64,000 nt of DNA. It comes from Branchiostoma floridae. Its lineage: Eukaryota > Chordata > Leptocardii > Amphioxiformes > Branchiostomatidae. The stretch lies in contig NC_049980.1 of NCBI RefSeq assembly GCF_000003815.2, positions 5,469,004 to 5,533,003 on the forward strand, given 5' to 3'. Position numbers and translations under genes: made by a program. Below are positions 25,901-33,295 of the stretch, piece after piece. Each line of letters opens with the position of its first letter. Position 1 is the first letter of the stretch. The notes beneath the pieces were generated by a model that saw only the letters and a program-made list of their open reading frames with translations, was not told the DNA's origin and searched no databases.

Positions 25901-26600
25901 TACTATTTCTAAAATTTAAACAATTTATCAAGGAGGTTAATCTCTCTTTAACCTGAATGAAAACTTCAACATTTAAGCTATGAAATCGTGTAGAACCGTC
26001 CAGGGCGTAGTTTGCAGCGCCCCCTTTCCACTAGACGGCGATCGCGCTGCGCTCTCACTGCAACCTAAATAGGATACGTGTAACCTTCGCTTTCATACCG
26101 GGTATATCATGCAAAACGTAAAAGTGTGACTGAGAAGACAACAAACACACCAAGTGTAAAAAGATTCGTTTCTTTTCTACAAAATTCGTCGAGCGATATG
26201 TCAAACTCTAGGTCGCAGAGAGAGCGCGGCGAGAGCGCCGTCTTAGTAGAAAGGGAGTATCATAAGGCAAGCTTTTTTGCTCAAAATTGTAGTCTTTTTG
26301 TGGGGAGAGGGATTTTTGAGATAAGCGCACCTCAAACTGCGAGTGAAAATCGCTGGCCAGCTTCCAAGTCTTACTGAAGCCAGTCAGACAAAAAAGGCGC
26401 AACTATAACAGCGAGGGATTCGTTGTCTGAACATATATTATTATCCCATGGAGCTCAAAATAGCAAGAAACTACATACTACTAGCACTTTGGCGATCACT
26501 TACCCGTGTTCAAATGGATGGTTGACAAAGCAGCAAGAAGTAAAGAAAGAAGTTTCACAAAACGCACTGAAGTACCCATCCTCTCTTCCTGGTACGACAT
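21..26600 (-). CDS. Gene 1: secreted VWA-EGF-CCP(x6...) protein, 3' end outside window
   Basis: This is a spliced gene of at least ten exons, coding at 26600-26504, 5141-5112, 4570-3992, 3523-3407, 2899-2723, 2227-2051, 1637-1461, 1246-1067, 898-722 and 200-21 (minus). Every intron has GT/AG borders and interrupts the frame in phase 1, so each domain is a shuffling-competent module. Domain order is signal peptide, short linker, VWA with a complete MIDAS, one EGF-like and six CCP. It is the tandem paralogue of gene 2 but has one more CCP exon where gene 2 switches to TSP1, and it leaves the window at the left edge. Intron 1 is about 21 kb because it contains the 16-kb inverted-repeat element. 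VWA/EGF/CCP chains of the SVEP1-like kind are extracellular adhesion or recognition proteins; ligand and exact role are unknown. Confidence 0.85.
335..595. mobile_element. MITE with ~60-bp terminal inverted repeats
   Basis: The left end starts GGGACATCCAACAGCC and the right end is its inverted counterpart finishing GGCTGTTTGATGTCCC. Pairing continues for about 60 bp with a few mismatches. Length is 261 bp, with no coding capacity. It lies in the last visible intron of gene 1, in the part not shared with gene 2. No clear target duplication was identified. Confidence 0.6.
722..898 (-). CDS. Gene 1 exon 9: CCP/sushi domain E
   Basis: This 177-nt phase 1-1 exon has acceptor TTTCAG and donor GTAAG. 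It is a CCP module ([14 protein letters not shown] start, [18 protein letters not shown]). It pairs with 48905-48729 of gene 2. Paralogy between the two genes ends just downstream of this exon, near 655. Confidence 0.9.
1067..1246 (-). CDS. Gene 1 exon 8: CCP/sushi domain D
   Basis: This 180-nt phase 1-1 exon has acceptor TTTCAG and donor GTAAG. The CCP carries the variant APPTGSN...YQDRITFTC and [13 protein letters not shown]. Four Cys and Trp are present. It pairs with 49249-49070 of gene 2 and is the closest relative of the extra exon at 200-21. Confidence 0.9.
1461..1637 (-). CDS. Gene 1 exon 7: CCP/sushi domain C
   Basis: This 177-nt phase 1-1 exon has acceptor CTACAG and donor GTAAG. 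It is a CCP module with [16 protein letters not shown] near its start, four Cys and the conserved Trp. It is the counterpart of 49643-49467 in gene 2. The plus-strand frame 1406-1672 is a shadow of this exon. Confidence 0.9.
1846..1906 (+). repeat. 20-bp minisatellite (CAGCCGAxTgAGCCGACC)
   Basis: Three to four units of the form ACCAGCCGACTGAGCCG occur in the intron between CCP B and C of gene 1. They are absent at the corresponding place in gene 2. Confidence 0.6.
2051..2227 (-). CDS. Gene 1 exon 6: CCP/sushi domain B
   Basis: This 177-nt phase 1-1 exon has acceptor TTACAG and donor GTAAG. The CCP module has all four Cys and the conserved Trp ([13 protein letters not shown] type start, [22 protein letters not shown]). 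It matches gene 2 exon 50598-50419, which carries one extra codon. Confidence 0.9.
2430..2697 (-). mobile_element. tRNA-derived SINE, 5'-truncated body
   Basis: It matches the body and 3' part of the SINE at 49945-50385 (GGTTATACCGCCCC, GGCTGATACGAGAC, GGATTTGCACCA) but lacks the tRNA-like head. It sits between CCP A and B of gene 1; the full SINE in gene 2 is between B and C, so the insertions are independent. Confidence 0.65.
2723..2899 (-). CDS. Gene 1 exon 5: CCP/sushi domain A
   Basis: This 177-nt phase 1-1 exon has acceptor TTCTAG and donor GTAACG. It encodes one CCP module with four cysteines, the GY between C2 and C3, and the Trp before the last Cys (TCPIRAAP ... FDCNQGYRL ... TCQADGAW ... 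TCQ). It differs from the downstream CCPs (CNQGY against CNSGY) and is orthologous in position to 51364-51188 of gene 2. Confidence 0.9.
3407..3523 (-). CDS. Gene 1 exon 4: EGF-like domain
   Basis: This 117-nt exon, phase 1-1, has acceptor ATGCAG and donor GTGAGT. It encodes a 39-residue EGF-like module with six cysteines in EGF spacing (LCDPSPC ... TCTV ... FQCACVTGF ... GLTC). The D-x-D/N-E/Q calcium-binding consensus is not evident at the N-terminus. It sits between VWA and the first CCP, as in gene 2 (51953-51837). Confidence 0.88.
3590..3845 (+). repeat. ~125-bp tandem duplication in EGF-VWA intron
   Basis: Two diverged units share TCGACTAC/TCAACTAC, ACAGACAAATGAAG/ATAGATAAATGAAG and the GGTTA-CTG-AAATAAAGTAGA stretch. 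The same pair is present at 52020-52270 in gene 2, so it predates the gene duplication. Confidence 0.55.
3992..4570 (-). CDS. Gene 1 exon 3: von Willebrand factor A domain
   Basis: This 579-nt exon (193 codons, phase 1-1) encodes one complete VWA domain. The MIDAS is intact: DSSES at exon residues 13-17, Thr88 in TYTGEAL, and Asp119 in the LTDDD strand end. The C-terminal AIGVG strand and the closing RIGQSICD are also present. VWA domains with an intact MIDAS coordinate Mg2+ and bind protein ligands outside the cell. Acceptor TTTCAG (4571-4573 side) and donor GTAAGT (3986-3991) are clear. The gene 2 copy (53034-52456) is almost identical; one visible difference is TDDD here against TDDV there, next to the third MIDAS position. 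The long plus-strand frame opposite is a shadow. Confidence 0.93.
4571..5111 (-). other. Intron between VWA and micro-exon (gene 1)
   Basis: AT-rich intronic sequence, well matched to 53035-53588 of gene 2. No additional exon or element is recognised. Confidence 0.7.
5112..5141 (-). CDS. Gene 1 exon 2: 30-nt linker micro-exon
   Basis: This 30-nt exon lies between a TTTTCAG acceptor and a GTAACG donor, phase 1 on both sides, coding for a Pro/Thr/Gln linker ([11 protein letters not shown] across the junctions). It is identical and identically spliced at 53618-53589 in gene 2. It links the signal peptide exon to the VWA exon. It is too short to score as an ORF. Support comes from splice sites, phase and the flanking exons. 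Confidence 0.65.
6741..6791 (+). repeat. (TG)n(AG)n microsatellite
   Basis: GT dinucleotides are followed by AG dinucleotides. The counterpart at 55219-55320 in gene 2 is much longer. Confidence 0.95.
7291..7484. mobile_element. MITE, TCTCCAAGCAG family
   Basis: Terminal inverted repeats begin TACTCTCCAAGCAGAAGTTA and end AACCTCTGCTTGGGGAGTA, with internal mirrored TATTTTGTACT / AGTACAAAATA. The pair at 55823-56008 in gene 2 shows it predates the duplication. Confidence 0.75.
7796..7932 (+). repeat. (TG)n microsatellite
   Basis: This is a long GT tract with a few C and A interruptions. It creates spurious THTHTH/CVCVCV open frames. Confidence 0.97.
8470..8785 (+). repeat. Subterminal palindromic repeat cluster, left end
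   Basis: About ten tandem units of about 25 bp have the form CTTGGGGGCGATCGCCCTG plus TCAG and a few variable bases. The core GGGCGATCGCCC is a perfect 12-bp palindrome; some units have CGATTG or CGATCA, and the last two are more diverged. The cluster begins about 150 bp inside the left terminus of the giant element. The repetitive open frames over it (GAIALS... type) are artefacts of the repeat. Subterminal repeat clusters are transposase-binding sites in several DNA transposons; here that role is inferred. Confidence 0.85.
9450..9540 (+). repeat. LINE 3'-end-like hairpin and tail
   Basis: A GGGGCGAGGG / CCCTCGCCCC stem-loop is followed by AATAAACAAATAAA, a layout like the 3' end of CR1-type LINEs. 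It is mirrored at about 23286-23380 in the right arm. No coding part is attached. Confidence 0.35.
11808..12170. mobile_element. TCTCCAAGCAG-family MITE with a nested MITE
   Basis: Outer inverted repeats ATCCAAGCAGAGGTTAGG and CTAACCTCTGCTTGGAGAGG flank an element interrupted by the smaller MITE at 11969-12107. It is mirrored at about 19912-20272 in the right arm. Confidence 0.65.
11969..12107. mobile_element. 139-bp MITE (AATCTCCAAGCAGATCC)
   Basis: Ends are AATCTCCAAGCAGATCC and GGATCTGGTTGGAGATT. The interior has GATAGTATCAAA mirrored by TTTGATACTAT. It is nested in 11808-12170 and mirrored at 20110-19972. Confidence 0.7.
12212..12373. mobile_element. Second copy of the AATCTCCAAGCAGATCC MITE
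   Basis: Terminal inverted repeats TAATCTCCAAGCAGATC and GATCTGCTTGGAGATTA are perfect. The interior is longer than in 11969-12107 because of a short internal duplication of GCAGATCCTACGGT. It is mirrored at 19869-19708. Confidence 0.7.
13295..14774. mobile_element. hAT-like non-autonomous insertion in left arm only
   Basis: This 1480-bp segment is absent from the mirrored site in the right arm (18790-18800). Its ends are CAGGGCTTTTTTTAAA and, reversed, CAGGGGTTTTTCTAGAAA, an imperfect terminal inverted repeat starting CAGGG as in hAT elements. Flanking 8-mers (13287-13294 and 14775-14782) start alike (GACC) but match only partly, so the target duplication has decayed or the ends are off by a base or two. 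The interior is AT-rich without a transposase. Confidence 0.6.
14879..14967. mobile_element. Short MITE with Cttcaagcag/cttggagatt ends
   Basis: This is an 89-bp hairpin-like element. Its ends are ATTCTTCAAGCAGATGTTGG and CCAATCCCCGCTTGGAGATT, related to the other CCAAGCAG MITEs. It is mirrored at 18690-18600. Confidence 0.5.
15932..16075. other. Assembly gap (144 N)
   Basis: This is a run of 144 N in the spacer of the inverted repeat. Translated frames spanning it are meaningless. Confidence 0.99.
16946..17714. other. Assembly gap (769 N)
   Basis: This is a run of 769 N near the centre of the inverted repeat. Gaps at the centre of long palindromes are a common assembly failure. Confidence 0.99.
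20713..21457. repeat. 745-bp segment present only in the right arm
   Basis: The left arm joins directly at about 11364 where this segment stands in the right arm. It contains a LINE-like 3' tail at 21018-21045 (AATAAAGCTGAATCTG with repeated GAATCT). Its right end, read in reverse with the neighbouring arm sequence, resembles 38067-38150. That resemblance suggests the segment may be ancestral and lost from the left arm. Confidence 0.5.
24043..24355 (-). repeat. Subterminal palindromic repeat cluster, right end
   Basis: This is the mirror image of 8470-8785, unit for unit, about 155 bp inside the right terminus. Confidence 0.85.
24524..26110 (+). repeat. Two ~840-bp diverged tandem units
   Basis: The unit starting CTTCCCGCCAAAATAAACAG (24524) recurs as TTCCCGCCAAAAATAAATGG (25368). 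Later shared landmarks are AACAACGACT-CCTTAAAAGG and the GGTATTT/GCACA region. The same pair is at 56915 and 57722 in gene 2. Non-coding; part of intron 1. Confidence 0.5.
25548..25701. mobile_element. TCTCCAAGCAG-family MITE in gene 1 intron 1
   Basis: Ends are TACTCTCCAAGCAGAGGTTA and TAACCTCGGCTTGGGGAGTA, with a mirrored interior. The paralogous copy is at 57890-58047. Confidence 0.75.
26504..26600 (-). CDS. Gene 1 exon 1: signal peptide
   Basis: This 97-nt coding exon runs from ATG at 26600-26598 to a GTAAGT donor (ACTTAC at 26498-26503). It gives 32 residues plus one base (phase 1). A second Met at residue 8 is followed by a basic patch and a Leu-rich core (VKLLSLLLAAL, residues 15-25), a typical secretory signal. 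An in-frame TAG lies 54 nt upstream of the first ATG, so this is the first possible start in the exon. The same exon, start, upstream TAG and donor position are kept at 60437-60341 in gene 2. Its phase fits the 30-nt exon at 5141. The other open frame through here (26871-26500) ignores the donor and is not supported. Confidence 0.75.
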
Positions 26601-26950
26601 GTAGCCGACTTGTGCCCGATTCCCTCCCGAGGAATCGCAAATGTCTCCCGATTTCTACGGCCCAAAGTTTGAGGGGGAAAATCCGTGATACGAATCCAAA
26701 CTGACTGCTGCCTTTATGACTCTCGCGATTGCTAATTACAAACGAAGAATACAAAAAAATCCCGAGATAAAAAGAATCCAACATGATCCTGCTTCGCGCT
26801 TGATCAAAACTCGACTGATTGTGAACAAAGGGTCCCACAGTTTTTAAGGAGCCTACATAAGCGTCACACACGTTAAACCAATGACGTTATGCAAGGCGCG
26901 CCCGAGCCGAGCAAATTGTGCACAATTTTGCATCAATCATTTTCGTCAAT
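26601..26950 (-). promoter_or_regulatory. Candidate promoter/5' region of gene 1
   Basis: This non-coding stretch immediately upstream of exon 1 is kept at 60438-60790 in gene 2. It includes a CRE-like TGACGTTA near 26882, with an adjacent CCAAT in gene 1 that is changed in gene 2, and a GC-rich GGCGCGCC. No TATA box or start site can be assigned from sequence alone. The call rests on position and conservation between the paralogues, much of which may simply be recent duplication. Confidence 0.25.
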
Positions 26951-26954
26951 TACC

Positions 26955-27198
26955 CCATTGAGGTGATATCTCATTGCACTTGGGGCACCAGTGTGACAAT
27001 GCGGGGTTTGTAATATTACAAAGAATTTCAGAGGTAAAGAGCGGATTTTCCTATGTCTTGCGTATTGTGTAGTCTTCTAAGTCATACTTTTACGTAAGAC
27101 GCAATATATTAATCATACAAATCAGCGAAAATAAAACATCAGTGAACGAACCATGCAGTACCGCACCAGTACCCCAAGTGCAGTGAGATACCACCATT
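26955..27198. mobile_element. Inverted-repeat MITE upstream of gene 1
   Basis: GAGGTGATATCTCATTGCAC and the reverse of GTGCAGTGAGATACCACC form about 40-bp inverted repeats (CACTTGGGG / CCCCAAGTG included). It is shared with 60795-61044, so it predates the duplication. It lies 350-600 bp upstream of the gene 1 start. Confidence 0.5.
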
Positions 27199-27800
27199 AG
27201 TCCAGATCATATATCAGTGCACTTGGCTATCCGTGTGATAACTTTGCAAAGTGAATGGCCAAAAAAACACAAAAATAACTGATCGTAATTGTACATTTTA
27301 AAACAACTTTTTCTGCTTCCAAAGTGTCTAAATTTTTAATGAATGAATCCGTGCAACAATAAGTAAATTATACAATGAGTTGGGTATTTGATATCCAGTT
27401 TTATCCTTCATTTTTTCGATAAGTGTAAGACATGCTGGGCCTTTTTTCGCAAACATTGTTACACCAGATAGGGTGTGATTTAAGCGCTCAAGTCAATCTG
27501 TTAACAATATTGTATGAAAGGGCGACAGTATTCGTAACGATTAAGCTTTTGAGCTCTAAGACCTCTGGTTGACTCCAGAATTGACATTCACAGGGCATAC
27601 AGTCAGAGTGGACTATACCATTATTGATCGTTGTCGAGGAAGATAAGTCAAGAAGAGGAGGAAGAAGACAGAGACATTGTTTAAAGTTCAACCCTGTAGT
27701 ATAAATTCAACATTTTTATGTAATCTTTTGTTCATGATTAAAAATATGTTTTATTGTAGGGCCTTATGAGCATTCATGTATTTTACTTAAATTGTTTGGC

Positions 27801-27870
27801 TCTCACTCACTCACTCACTCACTCACTCACTCACTCACTCACTCACTCACTCACTCACTCACTCACTCAG
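27801..27870 (+). repeat. (CTCA)n microsatellite
   Basis: About 17 units of ACTC. It is absent from the gene 2 copy at about 61650. Confidence 0.97.
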
Positions 27871-28278
27871 TTACACTCACTCACTAATTATAGAGGAATA
27901 AAATGAATGAATGCATGAGTGAAAAAAATGAATGGATCAATGCTATTACATGTGATCGTAAATCCACCATGCAAAGGATTTCCATGGATTTCCAACACTC
28001 AAATGGGGCCTTAATATGTAACATTGTTCATTCGGTACATAAAGAGAACCACGTACTTTTCGTCAGTTGACCTTTATCTAAAGCCAATAATTATCAATAA
28101 CCACACCGTTTACCGGTACGTGACTCACCACACTTGGAGTTTGACGGAGAGAAAAGTTGTTTGACTGGTTCATTTTTTAAGGCCGTGCTGATTCAATCTA
28201 TGGGTGCCATCCGTGTACGTATCATTTTTGGTCCGTTTAAAGGACAAAGGTATGTCCCTACGGCTTCCAGCTACGGGA

Positions 28279-28388
28279 GTGTGTGAGTGTGTGAGTGAGT
28301 GAGTGAGTGAGTGAGTGAGTGAGTGAGTGAGTGAGTGAGTGAGTGAGTGAGTGAGTGAGTGAGTGAGTGAGTGAGTGAGTGAGTGAGT
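28279..28388 (+). repeat. (GTGA)n microsatellite
   Basis: About 27 units of GTGA, near the right limit of the visible duplication. Confidence 0.97.
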
Positions 28389-28699
28389 GTCAAATTAAAA
28401 TGAGTGCCGCTATTATAATCCCTTTTCTTTGTTCTGTCAACAACAACATGTTTTTAAACATATTCTATACACTTGTATTGTGATTTGCTCATTTGCTTAT
28501 CAAAATTTACCTCAAAGCAGGTACTGGTAGATGGGTGATATAACACGTGTGTTCACCTATACTGGCTCCCAGCTTGGCATGACATACATTGGATTCAAGT
28601 TTAAAGGATAAGCAATTGATTGTCTAACATTAACATGAAAAAAGCACAATTAAAACATACATCATCAAACAAAATGATTAAACGTACACTCACATCTGA

Positions 28700-28845
28700 G
28701 GTGCTCATTTTCACTTGAGTGAAGTGAAGAAATTAATGTACGGTGCCTTTCCCAAGGGCACACCATCGGGGAGTGTCATGGGAATCGAACCCAGAACAAC
28801 TGGGGTCTGGGCCAAACACCCTACCAATGCATTCGCGACCTATGC
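28700..28845 (-). mobile_element. SINE head fragment (tRNA-like, B box)
   Basis: On minus it carries GGGTTCGATTCCCATG (B box) and the CCTTGGGAAAGGCACC element of the SINE at 49945-50385. Only the head and first part of the body are present. It is a SINE remnant, not a tRNA gene. Confidence 0.55.
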
Positions 28846-29992
28846 AACCAAATTATGTGGCCGATGAGTGCTCCTGCCATCTTGGTGTATATGACAGGAC
28901 CCGTTTCAAGAACGTGTTTGGCCGTGTTGACCTGTAGTAACGTTAACCCCAGAGTCTCGTTGTACGCTACTCTGAAATTACAGCTAGATTTCCTACTTTT
29001 AGGCAGCTCAGACGGTCAAACACGAAAATGTAAGTAAAACAGAAGATATTGCCACTTAACCTGCGTAAGGTGATGTTTACTGGACCATCAGCACGTCTCG
29101 GTAGGTTGCTTTGAAATTGGATTCTAATGGAGTCCCTTTGTTCTCTTCTGACGCCCTCCCCCGTTTCCATCTTGCCGTTATTGTCATATTTTGAGGCCAG
29201 GGTTTTCATAAACGCAGGCTGTTTCCATTAGTCATCATTTCTCCGAAGACGTATGGGTAGTTCCCCTGTAGTAATTCACCACGATTCTCGTCTGATGACA
29301 CGTAAAACTGACTTTGAAACACTTTTTGAATAGTGTTGACAGGGACGCGCTGAAAATCCCTGACTCGTGGAAAAAGCGCCACCTATCCAATTGCAATCGC
29401 GATGATGTCACATTGACGCAGTGGTATGCAAAAAGCAGGTGTTTGGCATAAGGTTGATTTACATATTAACCAGTAATTTGATCGACTAATTCAAATATCA
29501 AATTTAAATCCAATCTACTGACGTCCTGAAAACTCTGGATATAAACAACAGCAGCGATCACTCGTATTGTCAACTGCTAACTGCCCTCAACTCAGGGTGC
29601 TGAGGCATTAATTCATCTAAGAGCAGATAAAGGGATGTTATGCTGTTCGCACCTGTATCTTGCGATCTCTTTATTGCATTCCAATGTGGTTTGCCATGAT
29701 GTCTGGTATGATGCTCGTTGCTTTTGTACATCTTAGCTGCCTGAAAAATCCAAATGTAATAGTTCAGAAGTCACCCCTATTTGCATGGCATTGTGGACCT
29801 GACCATCGATGTCGTCGGTCGTTTGGGCTTTCGGTAATTGGGTTGTCTTCAAGCAGAGGTTGTGTCATTTTCTTTGCTCGTTTGGGAAAGTTGTTCAGTC
29901 AGCTGTTGCGTCCACAGTAGCGGAGTAATCTCCAAGCAGATCCTACAGTAGCATAAGATAGTATCAAAAGCTCCCAAAGTTAAGGAGCGTAA

Positions 29993-29994
<2 letters not shown>

Positions 29995-30054
<60 letters not shown>
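29995..30054 (+). repeat. (CA)n microsatellite
   Basis: A CA tract between a truncated AATCTCCAAGCAGATCC MITE end (29926-29975) and the LINE sequence. Confidence 0.97.
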
Positions 30055-30059
<5 letters not shown>

Positions 30060-30473
30060 ACCAGAAACACAGCACTGGCGAGGCGAGAAAACAAGACCAG
30101 GGGCCGGAAAAGATCCAAGGCCCATGCTCGGCAGCAGAGGGACAGCGAGCGAGACGATGCCCTGACGAGGCTGATGAAGGAGGCAAGGATGCGGGCGGTT
30201 CCAGCTAGCACCCCGAGGAACTCGGAGAGGGCTGAGTACGACCAGCGAATCCAGTCCTCCGGCAGCGCAGAAGAAGGCCCGCGGAACACCTGTGGACGGG
30301 GACACCACCACCTGACCACGCGTGTGAGAAGCACTTCTTTCTACTCGCGGATGACGAACTTGGAAAGGCAACGGACTTATGATTTTGTGGACTTTCGGAC
30401 TTATGGATTTGACGCCCTGACTTTTCTGTACTCTGGTAAGGAGCTTATGTCCAAAGGACAAAAAATGTGCTGA
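30060..30473 (+). pseudogene. Possible C-terminal part of Tx1-like LINE ORF1
   Basis: An open frame ends at 30473 and extends left of the first ATG (30174) as an Arg/Lys/Gln-rich stretch (RGRKRSKAHARQQRD). It lies directly upstream of the endonuclease ORF in the same orientation, where ORF1 of a Tx1-like LINE would end. No zinc knuckle is visible; it may equally be 5' untranslated sequence. Confidence 0.3.
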
Positions 30474-30496
30474 CAACTGTATAATATCTTGTGAGT

Positions 30497-30875
30497 ATGG
30501 CTGATCTTAATTGCTTATCCTTAAATGTTAAAGGGATTAGAGATAAGATTAAACGAAAAACTATATTTAAATGGTGCAAAGACCAAAAAGCAGACGTAGT
30601 ATTTTTACAAGAAACACATGTAACTTCGGAAGTAGAAACTGCCTTTGATCTAGACTGGGGTGGGAAGGGCTTCCACTCCTGTGGAACCAGTAAAAGTAGA
30701 GAAGTTTCCATCTATTTTGGACCTAAATGTAATGTAGAAAACATAGAAGTTTCTAATGATAATGGGGAAGGGAGAAAGATCCTAATGAATTGCCATATTG
30801 GAGACCTTGACTTAACATTAGTTAATATTTATGCCCCAAATAAAGTAACTGAGAGAAATTCCTTCCTAACTAACC
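30497..30875 (+). pseudogene. Tx1-like LINE ORF2, endonuclease N-terminus (interrupted)
   Basis: From ATG 30497 the frame reads LNCLSLNVKGIRDKIKR ... VVFLQETH ... LVNIYAPN, the start of an APE-type endonuclease of the Tx1/L1 kind (N-x-x-GI, QETH, NIYAPN). It is cut at 30875 by the minus-strand LINE, and its frame resumes at 37444 with WIDDNRQL and GGDYNAV. Little of the ORF remains after that, so it is a dead copy. Confidence 0.75.
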
Positions 30876-31433
30876 ATAATGTGATGTGATCTTTATTTGC
30901 TCTCTGTCACCAATGGGCCACAGCAATTGACATAGATATACACTCAACAAAACAATGAAATCATAAATAACTAGACACAAGTTACAAATGAAATCAATAA
31001 AACAAAGGCCAATTGTACATCAGTTAAAATGAAATGGCAGAACCAAAACCATAGTTATATTAAACTTCATGAACAAAAGAGAAATCATAAAACCTAACAA
31101 GGACATGAACTTATGTGGAACAAATAACAATTTTTCAAATGAATAAATAAATCAGAAGAAACAAAACCATGTAAGGGTTAGTCCTCACAATTAGTTATAT
31201 CAAATTAAAATTATTGCACATCAACACAAAATAAATCATCAATTAAACATAAGGAGGACAAAGGTTCATGAACAAAGAGAAATCATAAAACTTAACAAGG
31301 ACATGAGCTTATGTGGAACAAATAACAATTTTTCATATGAATAAATAAATCAATCGAAACAAAACCATGTAAGTGTTACTCCTCACAATTAGTTATATCA
31401 AATTAAAATAATTGCACATCAACACAAAATAAA

Positions 31434-33264
31434 CTAGAAAGGCCGACATTTGCTTGGGTGCAAATACAGCATATTTCAGCCATACCCATTCCAACGCAAC
31501 ATTGGACTGTTCCAAGTCACCCCTGCGCAAAAATGCAATATTTAATGTAAGTTATCCCCAAAAGAGAACTAATATTGTGAATTGATTCCATGTCAAAACA
31601 GAGCTTGCCCAATATGCCCCGGGCCCATATGGAAGAATATAATCTTCCACAGGAGCGCCTATGCATAACTGATTGGTTTTTAGAATCGCGGCAGCTCCTA
31701 TTTTTCCGAGAGTGAAAAAAAACGCATCTTCCATTCAGAAGATTTTCGTCATGAAATTACATGACGCCATTCAACAATTTCCACTTCGATAACTAGGTCT
31801 AAGTACCGTCATAATCTCCTTGTGATGTGGGTGCATTTATTATTGCAGTGAACTTTTTTTTAAGCAAGTAGGGCATACGTTTTAATAATTGTCAGGTGCA
31901 GGTACTGTGTAGTAGGAGTGTTGTTGTTTTTTTCAAGCTAAAAACTTCAATCTTCTTCTTGTTTTGTATGAGCCATTACATAAACGGAGACGTCTCGAAA
32001 TTTTACAAGAATTTTACCACCCTGTCGCTTCATTTCTTTTCTGAAAAATCCCAGGACGAACAAGTTAACTTGATTTGGCTTTATCTATATATTTCATTTT
32101 CCTTCGAATTCTTTGTTAAGTATATGCCCCTGCATACCACTGTTAAATTGTTTTACTTTGTATGCAATCAGCCATCGGACGTAATCTTGTCTGAGTGTTA
32201 TAATTTCCTGCTCGTAGCGTGCGAGACCTGGAGGATAGGTGTTTCTACTTTGTTCGGGGGGTTCTTTTCGGAGGTCAGTGGTGATACTCTGGTATTGAGA
32301 GTGTTTTATTGGGCTCAAACTCTGGCAGTTTAAAGTTACTTACAATTTGAATGTACAAAGTTTACGTCAAAAAAAGAACAACAACAACACTAGAAGTACC
32401 TACATTTGTTCGGGGAAAAATACATGCATTCTCGCCACTGTCAAACTTACGTATCAAAACTAAACGCAAGCCGTCCAATTTTCCCTGTCCAAATCTGCCG
32501 AAAATGATTGATAGTGCCATGCGGAATGTTGGTATATTCATCGACACTAACGTTCAATGCACGCGTACCGTCCGCTACCGCTCAAATGACCCTGTCTGAA
32601 CTCCAAATCCTCGCAAACTACAATTTCAAACCCGGCAAAGGGGACCATATGGCCACAGTAAGGCTGTAATATGCATCTGTTTGTGTATATACGGGATTGC
32701 AAGGCCCCGCTTATGAATATTAACTAGCATTCGCCTTTCTCGTCGCTGATTGGCTGGCGTCCATAAAGTAATTATCTCTCGCTCTCCCCAGACCGCTGGC
32801 ACCTGGCACGTGTGGGCTCTGGGGTCACTGGAGTTCACGGCAGGAAGCCGAAAGAAAACCAATTTCCCCTCAGAAAAGCGCTGAAATTAAGCATTTTAAA
32901 GTAGTTTATGCCCAAAATTTTACTCGGATCATTTTACCAACTATCTAATGCCTATCTACACCAAATTTAAGGTCATTCCATTGTAATTCAAGGGAACAGG
33001 GGGCCACAATATACCGTTTTGGTCAAAACATGACCTTTAAACTTCAATAAAATCATTTTAGAGGCAGATATGAAAAAAATGAGAAAACAGCACCTCGGTA
33101 TTGACCCACTCTACCCTTGTGCCAAATTTCAGGTCATTCGGTCACGGAACGACGGAGATGAATCGCTTTGAAGATTTGACAGGAGAAAGAAAGAAAGAAA
33201 GAAAGAAAGAAACATTACGAATACAATATATTTCACCATACCATATATGGTATGGCTGAAATAT
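31434..33264. mobile_element. CTAGAAAGGCCGAC...TGGCTGAAATATA repeat element, copy 1
   Basis: This 1831-bp insertion lies in the LINE 3' region. It starts CTAGAAAGGCCGACATTTG and ends GGTATGGCTGAAATATA; TATTTCAGCCATACC near the left end is inverted at the right end. A GAAA tract (33188-33210) precedes the right end. The adjacent tandem unit of the LINE (31222-31245) gives an uninterrupted site. It shares ends with 58556-59994. Its class is not recognised, and the frames inside show no known domain. Confidence 0.65.
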
Positions 33265-33295
33265 AATCATCAATCAAACATATGAAGGACAAAGG

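Larger units (their letters stand above)
655..28155 (+). repeat. Segmental duplication, left copy
   Basis: The sequence is collinear with about 48663-64000 in the same orientation across exons, introns and upstream DNA. Near-identical landmarks include 5620-5900 against 54095-54360, 26130-26700 against 59997-60540, and 28037-28155 against 63881-64000. The main interruption is the 16.2-kb inverted-repeat element. The left edge lies just downstream of CCP E; the right edge reaches at least 28155, where the window's right copy runs out. Confidence 0.88.
27199..29925. other. Intergenic DNA upstream of gene 1
   Basis: No gene is recognised. Paralogy with gene 2's upstream DNA runs to 28155. Two tetranucleotide microsatellites and a SINE head are listed separately. 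The frame at 29660-29920 shows no known domain. Confidence 0.5.

Noticed and set aside
26500-26871. 123-codon minus frame over gene 1 exon 1
   Set aside because: It is in a different frame from the signal peptide, runs through the GTAAGT donor, and is not kept as a single frame in gene 2.
31896-32333. 145-codon frame inside the unclassified repeat
   Set aside because: Phe/Leu/Tyr-rich composition, no domain, and not present in the second copy of the element.
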